This document shows positions 48,114 to 61,287 of a DNA stretch of 64,000 nt, piece by piece; position 1 is the stretch's first letter; every line of letters begins with the position of its first letter. Below the pieces are notes generated by a model. That model worked only from the letters and a program-made list of their open reading frames with translations. It was not told where the DNA came from and did not search any database. The stretch covers positions 45,662,725-45,726,724 of the forward strand of contig NC_133934.1 in the NCBI RefSeq assembly GCF_031877795.1, given 5' to 3'. The stretch comes from Strix aluco (lineage: Eukaryota; Chordata; Aves; Strigiformes; Strigidae). The position numbers and the translations under genes were made by a program.

Positions 48114-51100
48114 AAAGCAGTTGAATTCCTGTTGGTTCAGATACTGCCATGATAAACATTAATCCTCTAGGATATTCAGGAACCAAACTAGCTATAACAA
48201 GCTTTCTTAATGAGCAAAGAAAGAGACTGACTTGCTGATAGTATAACTTTCACAAACTAGCACTTGTATATGTCAATGGTAAAACCACCAGTTTCCTGAG
48301 GTTGATACTGAAGTTTTAGGAAAAAAATAGATCAACACGCACAACTCAGTTCTATTAAAGAAAGCTTCTCTTAGATACGTGAAATATAGTACCCTCATTT
48401 TGTTCTGCTTTCTGTAATATTAGAGAAATTGTGAGATTGCAGTTGTGAGATGATGTGAAGAACATGGTAAGAAAGGTTTAAAATTGTCGTTTCTCATTTC
48501 ATTATAATTCATTGAAACCTGGGTCACTGACATGAAGACATCTGGTGTCATCCTTTAAATAAATATAGTTTAAATGGTAAGATTAAATTAGAGCATGAAG
48601 TTATCAGCAAAGATTTCACCTAATAAGTGTCCCTGCTGCATCTTCATTCCAGGCATTTTGGCCTTTCAGAAATGCCCCTGTCACACTCAGGCCACTTGTG
48701 CCTGGGCTCATGAGAACCACCTGTTAGCCTTTAGGCTCAAATCCAAAGAAACTCTTCTAGAAAAGCCCTGGGCAGTTGCATCTTGCTCTTATCCCCCGGC
48801 AGACACTTGCTGCTTGAGCTTCTGTTTTTATTCACAAGTGCCTGACAGTGGAAGGAGCATGAGGGTAGAGAGACACTAACAGTGAAAGGCAGGGAAAACC
48901 TGGCCCTTGCGCTGGCTGCTCACCACAGAGGTGCCCTGGGGGATGCATCTCAGAGCCACCTGACATCTTTGTAATGTCTAGGTAAAGACCAAGTGTGCTA
49001 ATGCAGGACCAGGAACACAAGGGTCTGCACTCCACCTTCTGCTTGTGCAGCATGATAGGTTTGCAATTTAAATCAGGAAAGGAGTGAGGAGAGATGGACA
49101 GGAGTCAGCAGAGGCAGAATTCATCTGGCATGGTGAGGGCTTTTCGTGAGATTTTAAAAAAATGTATTCCTCTGCTTGTGTGTTCCAGCACACGAGCTGT
49201 CAGCAGCATCTCTGGCTGTTCAAAATGAGTGTGCCAGCCTCATTCAGCAGGTGAAGGATGGAGAGCTTGTGCCTGCGTAGTCAGTGGCTGTAGCTGCATA
49301 AAGTAGCTGCTGAGAGACAGAGCAGATTGGTACACAGATGTATGAGCTGTTGGCTGCCATGGCAGCTCTGCATTCTGCTGTTGCAAGCCCCAAGCCTGCT
49401 GTACGTAGTTAAGGTGACCTAATAACTCTGGTTCAGAGTGTGGCTGCCACTTGTGGAGGAGAACTGGAGGATGACAGCATGAGGTGTGCTGTGCGTGAAA
49501 GCTGGCATCAAGTCCTGGGGATGAGAGCTGCCGTCACAACACTGCGATCTGCTTTCCACATAGCATTTTAATGAGGACAAGTATTGCTAGATACAAATTA
49601 TGGCTACATTCATAGAGAGAATCTGATACTGTGATTACTTTGTAAGACCCCTGTTTTTGCTGTAATAACACCAGCTTGGAGATATCTGTTGTGAGGTTTC
49701 TGAGAATGCAGACTCTGCGTGAAGATGTGGGGACCCTAGGCTGTGGTACAGTAGAGGCAGGCTAATGGGAGAAGACATACTTTGGGCTAAAACTTGGGCT
49801 ACCTGTTCAAAGCTCATGTAATAAAGTAATCTCTATTTACACAAAAAATTCCTTGTTAGCAGATGCCTTTCTGCCATGAAACCTACTGGTAGATAAAAGC
49901 ATTTTAAGAAAGGTTCTTTCTTGGTAGGTGTTTGCATCCATCAGTATATACAGCGAAGTCCTCAAAATCACAGGCAATGAAGCATGGTTTATATTTATTA
50001 CTGTAGCTGTATTATAAATCTATTGATAAAATTGAATATGGTGACAGAACTTACGCTCTTTTTCTGATCCACACAAAATAGACAATTTTATTCTTATTTT
50101 TTTCAGATTACTAGTATGTAAAAAGACAAAAACTGACATGCCCTGAGGGTATACAGTACTACTCCTTGATACATTGAAAATGACCTTTTAAATAATGTCA
50201 GGTTAATATCTGATGTGTCTTCCCTCTTAAAGGTAGGGGGAATGCAATGATCTAGCCAGTATTTAAGATTTCATTTATTATAATTTGTAGGTGCATTAAG
50301 TTGATTAAATCAGTTTATTTGGGTGGAATAATTTTATTTTCAAATTAATTATGTTTCTGTTCTTAATGCCAAATATCATGGCTAATCATCATTTAGTAAA
50401 CAGGACAAGAGCATAATAGCTGAGGAATATTGAAAACAATTTCTTTGAGAGTGGAAAATGCCTTAATTTTAAGTAGATGCACATTTTAAAATAAGACATT
50501 CTCGTGTTTAGGTATATATTTTCACTCTTCACATAAACTCTGGCTAAGCCAGCTTTCATTAATTAGATTTTTTTTTTTTAATACACTGTATGTATAAATA
50601 CATTATCACATTTGGAACTGGCTGTGTATAATATGATATTTTTTCATTCTTCTCTGTTTGTGGAGATTACAGCATGGGGAGAGGTAAAATTGTGTTTAGT
50701 ATATATTTGCTAAACTCTCAGAATAGCAACAGCTCTCCTAGTCCAACAATTCCAAAGGAAGATTCAGGCAGAGAACAAAATTTACATTACCAATGAACTG
50801 CTGAGAAGATTTAGCAAGCATAATAAACTCTGAGAGGAAGCATTCTAGAATATATTTATCATTATTAGATATTCATTAGAAAGGCATCAAAACTGGGATT
50901 TTGTTTGTTTTCCACAAAATGTTGAAATTACAAGGGTGAAAAGTACTAGCAGGAGAGAAAAAGGAGATAGAGGTTTGCATTGCATTTTCTCAATAAGTGG
51001 AAGAAATTGTCTCCAACTCAGGGATGACTAGCTCATCAACAGGGATAACTGGCAATTCTGTGAACTTTTCACGTAGTTTTCTTTGCTTTTAAAAAAAAAA

Positions 51101-52560
51101 AAAAAAGCAATGAAAAAATATTTGGATTAATTCCTATAATACTTTTCACACACGCTCTATGGAAATAAAAGTAGATAAGCAATATTTTCCCTCACCACCA
51201 AAATTTTGTTGTTGCTAGTGGATTAAGAGCTGAGTAAATGAACCAATTATTTTCAGAGCAGCTTTTCCTTTCTTACTGAGTGTAATACTGTCATTAGTGT
51301 TAAGATAAAGCAGGCAATGTGCATCACGCACAGATACCGTAAATATCTGTAATTTGTGCATATGCATATTGGAGTATAATGTACAAGTCCTGATATGTAT
51401 CAGTCTAATGTGCCTTTCCGTACAGAATAATGTACGCTGAATTTACTAGTGATAGCTAAAATTCAAAGAGGTTGAATATTTGGTTCATGTAAGACTGTCT
51501 GGCTCAGAATCTGGATGTGTGTTTGAATCCTATCCCCATTATTCACACTATTTGAAGGTTGGAGTGCAGTAGAAATATTGGAGATTATTCAGCATCAACT
51601 ACCAGATTTGGAAACACAAAGAGTTTAATGCTGTAAAATCAATATGCTAAGCTAAGTGAAGAGGCAATATATAATTTTATGGTATTTTGCTCTTTTTTAA
51701 TAAGTAAAATAGCGATTTAACTATAACTGAGCATCTTGCAGCATAAACCACTTCTGAGATAGTCTGAAAGTTTCAAGACTAGAAGATTAGCCCCAGTTGC
51801 TCTGCTGAGCAGACTAAACTGTGTTTGATTGCATTGTACTAAATGTATTCATTGACTGCATTTTTAATCAAGAGTGTATACCAAGTAGAATTTTACCAGG
51901 TAGAATTTTCTTTAATGAAATAAAATATTTCAAACTCATGCTTCATAAGTTTCAGTAGAAAACTTAGAAAACTTAGTAGAAATCTTTCTTCTTTGTGATT
52001 CTGGTTTCAACTGTTAGAACAGTAACACAAATTACAAATTATATGGGGCAGAACAGGTTACTTGCTTGAGAAATGACCTTATGGTCTCCATTCCCTTACC
52101 TAAATGAGGCAAGTGAGATGCCTTAAGGTATTCCATCTGCCAGTTTAGAAGGTACAGCTCTCCCAGCAGTGTTCCTCACCCAAGGGCTTTTAAGGAACAA
52201 ACTTGTGACAGAATAAAAGAATCCTCTTATGGATAATAATTTATCAAAAAGTTTCAGAAGTAAGTGAAATGGAGAGAAGTCAATAGTGAGAAAACCACAT
52301 CAGATTCATGAATGCTCTGGAAATGGTCTAAAAAGTAAGATGACAGAGCTTTCTGAGAATCAGGAAGGAAAATCTAAAGTTGATACTGAAGAACTTACTG
52401 TCCAGTGAGAAATAAGGAATAACCATTAACTGTTCCGCATCCTTCACTCTATCCCTTCTCAGCTTTTAAGGAAAATCTAAGGCTGATAGAGGACAATGCA
52501 GAAGAATCCCACCATATAGATCAGTTTAATAATAAAATAGCAGGTGAAACTAATTTTTAA
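48114..52560 (+). other. FSTL5 intron 1, after the LTR
   Basis: Contains a GC-richer segment at about 48,600-49,560 that stands out from AT-rich flanks. Within it 49,196-49,279 reads as an uninterrupted helix-like peptide (AASLAVQNECASLIQQVKDG) preceded by a pyrimidine/CAG context, then a stop. I could not identify it, and there is no good donor or start, so it is not called a gene. From 49,560 to 52,560 the sequence returns to ordinary AT-rich intron, with A16 at 51,091-51,106. Confidence 0.55.
51091..51106. repeat. Poly(A) run, 16 bases
   Basis: A16 preceded by TGCTTTT and followed by GCAATG. Simple homopolymer. Confidence 0.8.
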
Positions 52561-52571
52561 TAAGCGAATTA

Positions 52572-52653
52572 ACGCACATGAGGAAACCCCCCAGCATGCT
52601 AATTATTTGCATGCAATGAGGCAACCCTCCCTGAATTATTTATATGCAATGAG
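52572..52653. repeat. Degenerate 33-37 bp repeat with ATTA and octamer-like motifs
   Basis: AATTATTTGCATGCAATGAG (52,601-52,620) recurs as AATTATTTATATGCAATGAG (52,634-52,653) with two changes. The spacer GGCAACCCTCCC echoes GGAAACCCCCC upstream, so the whole block is a degenerate tandem repeat. Copy 1 contains ATTTGCAT, the reverse of the POU octamer ATGCAAAT, and both copies contain the ATTA homeodomain core. It could be an enhancer module; that is inference from motifs only. Confidence 0.6.
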
Positions 52654-52739
52654 TAACTGTAAATTAGTGGTTTGCATTCACAGGACATAAGATATGGGAG
52701 TTACTGTTAATAGTTGTCTGAGAATTTCATGTGAGTGTT

Positions 52740-52930
52740 TAGTGGCAGACAAATCATATATATACTAAAAGATTTGCTGGACTATTTTTTATTTCTCTCT
52801 CTATTTTAACCTATATTTTATATTATAAATTATTTAATTTTTATATTTTATTACATATATATAAATGGATAGAACAAATTACAAAATATAGATTATTATA
52901 ATTCATATCAGAAAATATATGTATATTAAA
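52740..52930. other. Extremely AT-rich block
   Basis: About 190 bp made almost wholly of A and T, with ATATATA runs and repeated TATATTTTAT words. It resembles matrix-attachment or DNA-unwinding type sequence in composition, but no function can be assigned. Confidence 0.6.
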
Positions 52931-55900
52931 ATATTTTAGAGTATGAGAATTATTAGGAAAGGACTATAGAATGACAAGGAAAATATTCTGCCATCGAAGT
53001 GCTTGGTGCATCTGTGTATTAGTCTCTGGTTAAATTCCTTAAAAAAATATAATACAATGAGGAACGTACAGAGAAAGAAATGGGAAAACCCGGAGGTACA
53101 GGTTGGTCTCTGTTTGAAGAATGAGTAAACAAAATAAATAAACTCATCAGATTTCCAAACATGGTTATATGAATGTAAAGAAGCAACATTTCATACCCAC
53201 AAAATGTTATGGAAATAAAAATATACATAAAGGAAAAAAAGAAGCAGACAAACTTAAGGAGCTGAAGTCCATCAGTGGGTATTAGACAAAATGGCTAGCT
53301 GCACTTTCTAGCTCAGGGAGTAAATGAACTTGGGGGGAATATACTAACTTGTCTGTCCTCTCACTGTTTCTTTACTTATCCTTTAAGCATCTACAGTTGG
53401 CCACCAATTTAATAATAAGTAGCTAGTAAACAGTATTTGCTTCTCTACAGTATCACATCAGTGCTTAGTGCAAATAAAGAATTGGAGCATGGTTTCCGGA
53501 AATATAAGGTACACTTTGATTAATAGCTGCTCAATGACAGTCCCTGGTGAAGTAGGTGAAAAGTAAAATAAACTACAGGATAAAGAACTTTTAAACATTA
53601 GAATGGTGAAAATATGGGGTGGAACTATTTCTTATTTCTGCAAGGCCTTAGAAATAACTTAATACTTAAATAATTTCAGAAGACCAAAAGATGTGAGATG
53701 ATACTCAACTGAGATCTCTAGAAAGTGGCAGACTATTCATAATGATATTAAAAAACATGTAAATTCTTATCTTGTCTTGAAATCCCTACAGGTATGTAAG
53801 AGCTGTACTATATTATGTGGAGCTTATATTTACTTAAGTATGTTGCATGAACAAACACATCACTGGAAAAAATGGTAAAGGTCAGGAATGTATCTGCCTG
53901 ACAATCTGATTGCACAACTTTCACAGCATAAGAAATTTACTACAAAGCTTTCTGGGTGATGCCTCAGTGATGTGACAAACCCAAGAAGAAAAATATCTGT
54001 TCAATAACATTTCACTGAAATTGTCTAATAGAATTGAATAACACTTGCTTATTTCTTGGAATGTCTCTTTCAAAGCTGGTCTCTTCCCTGTCTTCTCTGG
54101 CTGTGCAGCTGCTTATTCAGATCCTAAGTTTCAGGCTGTGGCAAGTCCCCTGAGAAACAGAAAGGGAGATTAATGCCTTACTCATCTTTGATTAAGGCAC
54201 ACACACCATACCCACCGTCCCTTCCAGAGTTCTCAGAAATACATATGCTGTCTGGGAGATTAAAGTAGAACTCTTTTTCCCACTTTTCCAAACAGTGTTA
54301 GCAGAAAAATACAAAAGACTAAGTTGCTTGTACTCAAGGGCTCTGTATTTTTAGTCCTTCTCTTTAATTCAACTCTTTAACAGTGTAAGGTTTTAAGGAC
54401 AGATCACAATTTTTCTTAAAATAAAGACTTAATAATAGCATTGTTTTAAGAAGAACTGTGGTTTTGGTAGTAGTTGTTAATTAAAAGCCAATTAAGTTGT
54501 GCAATAAATTAAATAGAAAATTTATGATACTTTGAAAAAAAATTGATTTTTTATTTCTGAAAAGGCAAATAATAACTGTAGACACCCAAAATACTTTGGG
54601 GATTTTAGGTCTCATCTGTCCAAAAAGCTGACTTCTTTAATTTACATTTCAAGTGTTCATCCAAGTAACAGGCAATGAAGTAAAAAACTGAGCATATAAT
54701 AATTTTCTCTTCTTTTGGACAAGTACAAAGGAGAAGCCTTTCAAGGTCAAATGATTTTCAAAACTATAAGGACTCTATTCTTTTACACCATATGAGGCTA
54801 AAATATATGCAGTTTAGATGGGAGGGTGGTGGAATGTGGCTGGCCTTAACGTCTTCTGTGAAATGACTGTTCCCCAACCTAATTTTCATTGTACGGAGAG
54901 ATATTTCACAAGTGCACAAAGGGGACAAAGGTTCAACTGTGTATAGCTAGTTTTAGCATGCATAACTGCTAAACTAATCTGATTCTGACCATGAAAGTCA
55001 ACAATAAACTATTTTCAAAACCTTTTTTTTTTCAACAAACACGAATAAAGGGTTGCTTTCTTTGACATTAAAAGTCAAGATTCTGATTTTCCTTATTTCA
55101 TCTTTTTCTTTCTTTTTTTTTTTCTTCCCCTTGTAATGGACTTATTGTTCCAGTAACGGTAATACTGAGAACTAACACAAAGGCAGTGAAGGAAATGCCA
55201 TTCTGGTACACACTTGAATTCTCAGAGTTCTGAAATAATCTTTTCCAGTGTTTCAAGTCAGTGAGCTCGATTTGTTGCAATAACCCCCCAGTAGAGGTCT
55301 ACCAGAATATCTGATTAGCAGTTCTGTTTTGGTAGAAGTATGAGGGAAACCCAAGAAAACTTTTTCACTGTGTCACTTTCTATCATCACTTTAATATCCA
55401 GTTACTGAACAGGTGTAAAAGAACAAGCTTTAAATTACTTACATAAAATATCTCTCTGTAATAAAGTTTGTTGTCTTTGTTTCAACTAATTCACTGCTTA
55501 ATACATTATTATACATACTGCTATGTATATTAGGAAAGCTAGAGTACAAAAAAAAATGTACGGAAGGTGGGAACTGGTGGAATTAAACAGTGATAAATGA
55601 GAAGAAATCTTAAATTTGATTAATAGGGAGGCCCAGAATGAGATTGGTTTTGGTTGAATAAAAGATAGGTGGTGTCAAAGTAGTATGGTATATTAACCTC
55701 AAATTTGAGTTTGAGTTAAAAGTGTGAAAGCTAGACAGGCTGGTAAGAGTCAGCTGGAATGAGAATGCAACCTTTAAGTGGCTTTACCAAGTTTGATAGA
55801 CTGGTCCCTGAAGAAGGGAAGCAGACTTATCCAGGATCCATTACTGAGCCTGTGAATAGAGGTAAGGCTAGAGTCCATTTAATACCTTTGATATCTCCAC

Positions 55901-58549
55901 AGGAATTAATTTTATGTAGTCCCTGCCTTCGAGGGACTGTGAGGACTACTGTTATATGAAGACTGATAGGAGTCAAAACCACAGTTTATTTAACAGTATT
56001 GCCAGGAGCATGACCGTGAATGATACAGGATAATAAGTGATCCCCCCATTTGTTTACATTTTATGCTCAGCTGATTTCCTATAAAAAAGGAAATGTTAGG
56101 CAAGACTTTAACATTCTGTACCCACTCTGGGCTTTTAGGGTACACTTACAATATTTTGGACTTATTCATGTATACCCTCATTCTTATCAGAGTTTTCTAC
56201 ATTAGCAGGGTAAGTGCATTAGAAGCCAGGTAGAAAGGGAAAAAAATAATAAATAGTCATGCATAAATCACCTTGCATAGAAGTTGTTCCTCTCTGTCCC
56301 ATCAGGACTAAATAATATAGACTAAATGGAATGACTTGCATGTCTCAAAGTGATGAGGATCAGTATACTGTGTTGTCTGTTTATCATGAAAATTTCAACA
56401 CAGGTGCTGAATATCAATAATAAATATCAAATGTCTCTAATAGGTACTGTAACCACTTACGAAATGCACATTTGTAGCACCATTAGGAACCGTATAAGGA
56501 AACTCTCATGCCATATGTATCTATAAAATCTGTGAGAATGATTGTTATAGGCCTTCCATAGTTCTGATCTTATCTTTATGAAGTTATAATGTCTTTGTCC
56601 GGTCAAAAGGAGCTCTGACACAAATTCTATATGATTTTTTCAGAATCTCCTGCAATGATTTCCTCATAAACTTCAGATCTTAAGTTTGTCAAGGCCTTTA
56701 ACATTAGAAACAGTTCTATGCATTCTTCCAGGTTGTTGTGTATCTATCTCATTTTATAATATTAGTATCTAATATCCTAATTTTAGTTCTAATAGGTCAT
56801 AACTTAATGTATCATTGTAGGTAGATAATGTAGGACTAGCTCATCAAACCAGTCTAGTTTTGTCTGGAAAGATCAAATTTTTTGTCCATTTGAATAGAAA
56901 GTAATTTTTTGAATAACCAGGTTTAAAATATATCAGAACATGGAAGTCAGCACAAACTAGGTTGTTACAATGACTGCAGGATGACAGATTTATGGACAGG
57001 GTGCAGATGACGTGGGCAAGATCTGTAGTTGTGCCTAATTGTATGCATACCATATTGTAGGCAATCTACCAGAGAGATATTGGTTTTTACTGTTAAAATG
57101 TAGCTTTAAGATAGAAAGTCTGAAACTGTTCATTTCATTCTAGTTTAATATTAAAATTGCAAATAGGTGAGTATCCTTCTGCTAATTTCTCTTTCCATGA
57201 AATAAAAGGTTGCATCAAGTATTAAGAGTGGCCCTGTCCTTCCCCTTCCTTATTTTTTTATGTAACATTTCGATTTATGAAGGTGATACATGTGTAAGCA
57301 GTCTGCAATTTTAAGCTTTGCATAATAAGAAAAATTGGATGTAAATAGTATTTCTTTCAGTTTTCAGTGCATCATAATAATGAAGTTTCATAAGTTTTAA
57401 ATTGGTGATTTTTAGTGTTCTCTACAGAAATTTCAACAAGGGGAATGAAAATAATAGTTATTGAACCCCTTCTGAACTCACAGTAAAAGACATTATGTTA
57501 CAATGTTATGAAATATCCGTTAAGGATTATTGCAAAATCTCCTCTGGGTTGACAATATTTTTCTTGCTAATCATAAACCAGCATTAGACAAGTATGAAGC
57601 AATACGTATGTACAAAACTGTACCAACAACAGTGTTTGAAACAGCTATTTCTGAAGAAAAACAACATTCACTAAATGTAATTAGTACTAAAACAAAATTA
57701 TTTACGTAGTTTCCTGAAGTGTCCTGTGACCTAACAGTTCTTAAAGATGTCGTTTGCAATTTTGTTTCTAACGAGATAGAACACTGGTGCATTTACAATG
57801 GTATTGCGTTGCCAGTTCAGGTTATCTGCAATATGACTTGTGGGATTCTGAAACAGAAACAACCAAAAACTCGAACCAATCAAAGACAAGTTTTTCAAAT
57901 AATCTACCCTAAATTTTGCACTTGATTACAGTGAATTCTGGGGCAGGATATGGGGAGACTGGAAATATTCCTATAACGCTGACATATGCAATAATGCTTT
58001 TAGACTATACATAATTTCAATAATGCAATTTAAAAGTTTCTCCAGAATATTGGCAGAAAATACAGTGCTTTGCTTACATTTTAGACTTCAGTGCTGGTAA
58101 GATAAAGATAATAATAGACATATGCTAGATATTTTACACTGTTAGGTTGTGAACAGTGCATCACAGTAGACTGTATTTAAAAGAAAACGTTGATGAACCT
58201 GTCATTGATGGTCATCTTTTTTCCTTCATTTGAGAAAAACAGTGTTGAATTTTTCACCACTGCTTTTCTATTATGTCCTGTCTTTTCTGAGGCTTTTCCT
58301 GGTTGTTTCCTCAGTGAATCTCATATGAGTATTGAATAGTGATAAGAAAATGTTCAGTTCAGCACAACTGAATTCATATTGTTGTCCTAAATACTGCTAC
58401 CTTTTTTTTTTTTCTTTTTCTTTTTGCTGTTGTGCCAGATAGATTACTCTATTTTTGCTATATTTATTCAAGTCCACAAATGGTATATCAGTATTTTAAA
58501 CTTTTATTATATGACTTGTGCGAAAGTAATATTGCAGTCTGTCACTGAA
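52931..58549 (+). other. FSTL5 intron 1, last part
   Basis: AT-rich intron with no recognised repeat or exon until a strong acceptor-like site (poly-T then GTTGTGCCAG) at 58,401-58,438, about 130 bases upstream of the exon 2 acceptor. Confidence 0.6.
58401..58438 (+). other. FSTL5: Alternative upstream 3' splice acceptor
   Basis: A long T/C tract (T12 then CTTTTTCTTTTT) leads into GTTGTGCCAG. As a pyrimidine tract it is stronger than that of the chosen exon 2 acceptor. Use of it would extend exon 2 upstream by 133 bases and add an upstream ATG at 58,480 with a 22-codon frame ending at 58,548. Usage is not known. Confidence 0.4.
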
Positions 58550-58571
58550 CTTTTACATTTTATTTTGACAG
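58550..58571 (+). other. FSTL5: 3' splice acceptor of FSTL5 exon 2
   Basis: CTTTTACATTTTATTTTGACAG with AG at 58,570-58,571. A branch-point-like CACTGAAC lies just upstream at 58,543-58,550. It precedes the short leader GAACAGACCTGTAAAG and the start codon. Confidence 0.8.
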
Positions 58572-58587
58572 GAACAGACCTGTAAAG

Positions 58588-58710
58588 ATGTTTATGTGGT
58601 GGTCAACTGTTTTACTTCTTGGATGCATTTTGCTGGGAGCAGATGCGTGGCCAGCGAAGGAAGGATATGACTTTAGGCCCTATCAGCCCCTAGTAAGATT
58701 ACGCCACAAG
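58588..58710 (+). CDS. FSTL5: Follistatin-like 5, first coding exon (partial)
   Basis: Codes for the first 41 residues of FSTL5, a secreted glycoprotein of the follistatin/SPARC-related group expressed mainly in brain. In the family the mature protein has a Kazal-type follistatin domain, EF-hands and two Ig-like domains, about 850 residues in all; those parts lie beyond the window. Seen here: a signal peptide, with short N-region MFMWWS, hydrophobic core TVLLLGCILLGA, and likely cleavage after ADA (residue 20). The mature start WPAKEGYDF is followed by the conserved PYQPLVRLRHK ending at the exon border. Identity rests on matching the vertebrate FSTL5 N-terminus as I recall it (KEG...YQPL.RLRHK); this copy seems one residue shorter after KEG. 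The ATG has A at -3, is the first ATG of the transcript, and the exon ends in phase 0 before GTACAG. The exon itself starts at 58,572. Confidence 0.92.
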
Positions 58711-58716
58711 GTACAG
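58711..58716 (+). other. FSTL5: 5' splice donor after FSTL5 exon 2
   Basis: CACAAG|GTACAG at the end of the RLRHK codons. AAG before GT fits the donor consensus. Splicing here leaves phase 0. Confidence 0.8.
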
Positions 58717-61287
58717 ATTATTCTCTAGCATTCTGGCTTTTCTTTCACGATCAAGGGATAAATCACACGCCAGCCTTGTCTTGTTTGTGTTTATTGGAAT
58801 AATGTTCAGAAATTAACTTTTTCAGTAACAACACCTGCAAAAATATAGACTGTATTTGACAAGTAAACAGGAGCTGTTTTGATTTGAAAGCCCAGAAATC
58901 TTTCAAAGATAGTGAGCTAAACTCTGTTCTAGTTTCACAAACTAGATATTACGTATATCAACAGAAAATAAGAGAGACAGCCAGGAGAAGTTCTCTCTTA
59001 AAGCAACTGTCAGCATCTGCTTAAGGCAACAACTTGTCCCAGTACTCACTGGATTTCAGACCAAGCAGCAACCAGGGGAAATGCCTGTCAAAGAAATATG
59101 GTGTTGAAGTTAACTGATCAACAAAAACTTGTCTGCATGAGGTAGATGTTCACAGTGGTTGCTGAATTTAGGAGTTTTGAACCATGGCATAATGCAGATT
59201 TTTCCTGAGATACTGGGTTTCCCAGCTTCAAGCACTATATGCTATTCAAATTTTGCCCACCTGCCACACCTTTGTCATGAATTCAGGATTCCCAAAACAG
59301 TTCTCAGCTAACAAATCTTGCTCTTCTTCTGGTAACTAGAAAGGAAGCTGCTGTGGTGGTTCTGTAAAACAAGGAAAAGGGCTGTAATATCTCCATGGGC
59401 TGTCTGAAGCTAGCGTAGATCTGATCAATTTACTAGTTTCTTCTTCGCAAGGTAGTCATGGGAGCAACATCTGTTGGTCTATAATCAGGCCAACAAAGAT
59501 GATAAAAAGACTTCTTTTCCCCCTTCTTCTGAATCTGTGTGTTTCAACTAGGAGGTCTGAATTATAGCCAGAAACTCTAAATGTTAGTTTCCATTCATGT
59601 TTCAAGATCTGGCTAATTTAATTTCTCAATACATTTTAAAAAATATGAAAGCTATTTCTTCTTGGTCCTCAGTTTGAAAAAAATGATCCAGTATCAGGTG
59701 ATTCTATCTCAGCATATAAGAAGAAGGAATTGATAACTGAGTTTTCAAATGAGTGAAATATTTACCTATTAGCCGATTATTGTATACTGTGTAGGTTAAA
59801 TATTGAAAGTTTCTAACAGATGGAAAATAAAATAATAAAATTTAAATTTCATTATAAAATTGTGCATCCTATAGAAAATGTTGTTCAATTAAGAGTAAAG
59901 AATGCATCAAGCCCCAGTCAAGTAAATACGTAACTGCATAAGCATGCAGGCATTTACTCCAAGTATTTTGCAAAATCAGAAAATTTGCCTTGTCAGTTTA
60001 CTTCCATTTGATAGCTTTAAACAAAATACAACAAAATAGCACAAGAAAAATGCTTTGTAATCTAGAAGGAATGAGACTAGTGATGAAACCATGAAATGAA
60101 CCATGTGAGAGAGAAATCACATGTACAGGAAAACCTCAAAGCAAAACCATGAAGAATGTGAGAACATGAGGTATAGTAAACATCATTCCTGAGATTTAGA
60201 TAGTCCCTGACATTTAATAATTATGAAATAATAATATGTTGCTGTTCCTTAATAATACTTTTAATCCTCTAAGAACTCTTGTATGACACTTGAAGTAGGC
60301 TGTCATAAACATTTCAAGTTTAGTATTGAGGGAATCACACACATACATATGCCTGTGTCCACATACACATATATTTACACATGAAAGGTAGAGAGACTTT
60401 TCCTCTATTTTTCATTCCTTATATATTTTTGAAAAACATATAAAAGTATGCATACCTACAGAACAGAAGCAAATGACACATCCTGTAAATAGATTTTGTA
60501 TTTTTAAAAGAAGATAAATCTTAAAGGGAAACAAAATGGATGTTAGAAAAAAATATAAAGAAGGAAAAAGAATAATGAAAATATGATATAAAAATTTGCT
60601 CTGAAAAACAAAGTAAATATGGTGGGGTTTTTTTCTAGGCAATCTCTGGATGTAAAAAATGGTTTAGGGTATAGTTCAGCTTTTGGTGTTATGGAATGCA
60701 AACGTTTTCTAAAGTCAATTTTTAAAACCAGTTCTGGCACAGATACACATATTCAAAACATAAATAATATGGTAAAGGAGACTTTCTGCTTCAATCAAAC
60801 ACAATACATCAAGTGCTTAGATTAAGCTACACGATTAGAATACTTATTACAAAAGAAGATGATAATGAATATCAGCAGAGTCATATTTGCTTTGATGAAG
60901 CAATATGTATGCAATTTTATGAGTGCAAAGTTTTTAAAAAAAAAAAAGAAAAAGAGTAATCACTTTTGCTCTAGTAAAGGTGAATTTATCTGACTTGAAC
61001 AGTAGTCCAACCAGAGCCACTCCAAATGTCAGACTGCAGGGAAAAACAATCATGTAGGTACTTAGGTAATATCTTGAAAAAATAATTGTGTTCATGGTAA
61101 GAATAGGCATTCATATCATAAAGGTTTTTTTGTTTTAAAAGGGATTATAAACAAATTCAGCTACCTTATGCACAGAAATTACAAGTAGGCATTTAGTCTG
61201 AATGTATAATAATGTGAACATATAAGAAGAGCATGCATAGGGGAAAAACTTTATAAACAAGGAAAAACCTTGTACATAAGCAAACAC
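58717..61287 (+). other. FSTL5 intron 2, first part
   Basis: AT-rich intron. No continuation of the FSTL5 reading frame was found. Short CA/TA-rich sequence occurs near 60,340-60,380 and an A12 run near 60,935-60,946. Confidence 0.6.
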
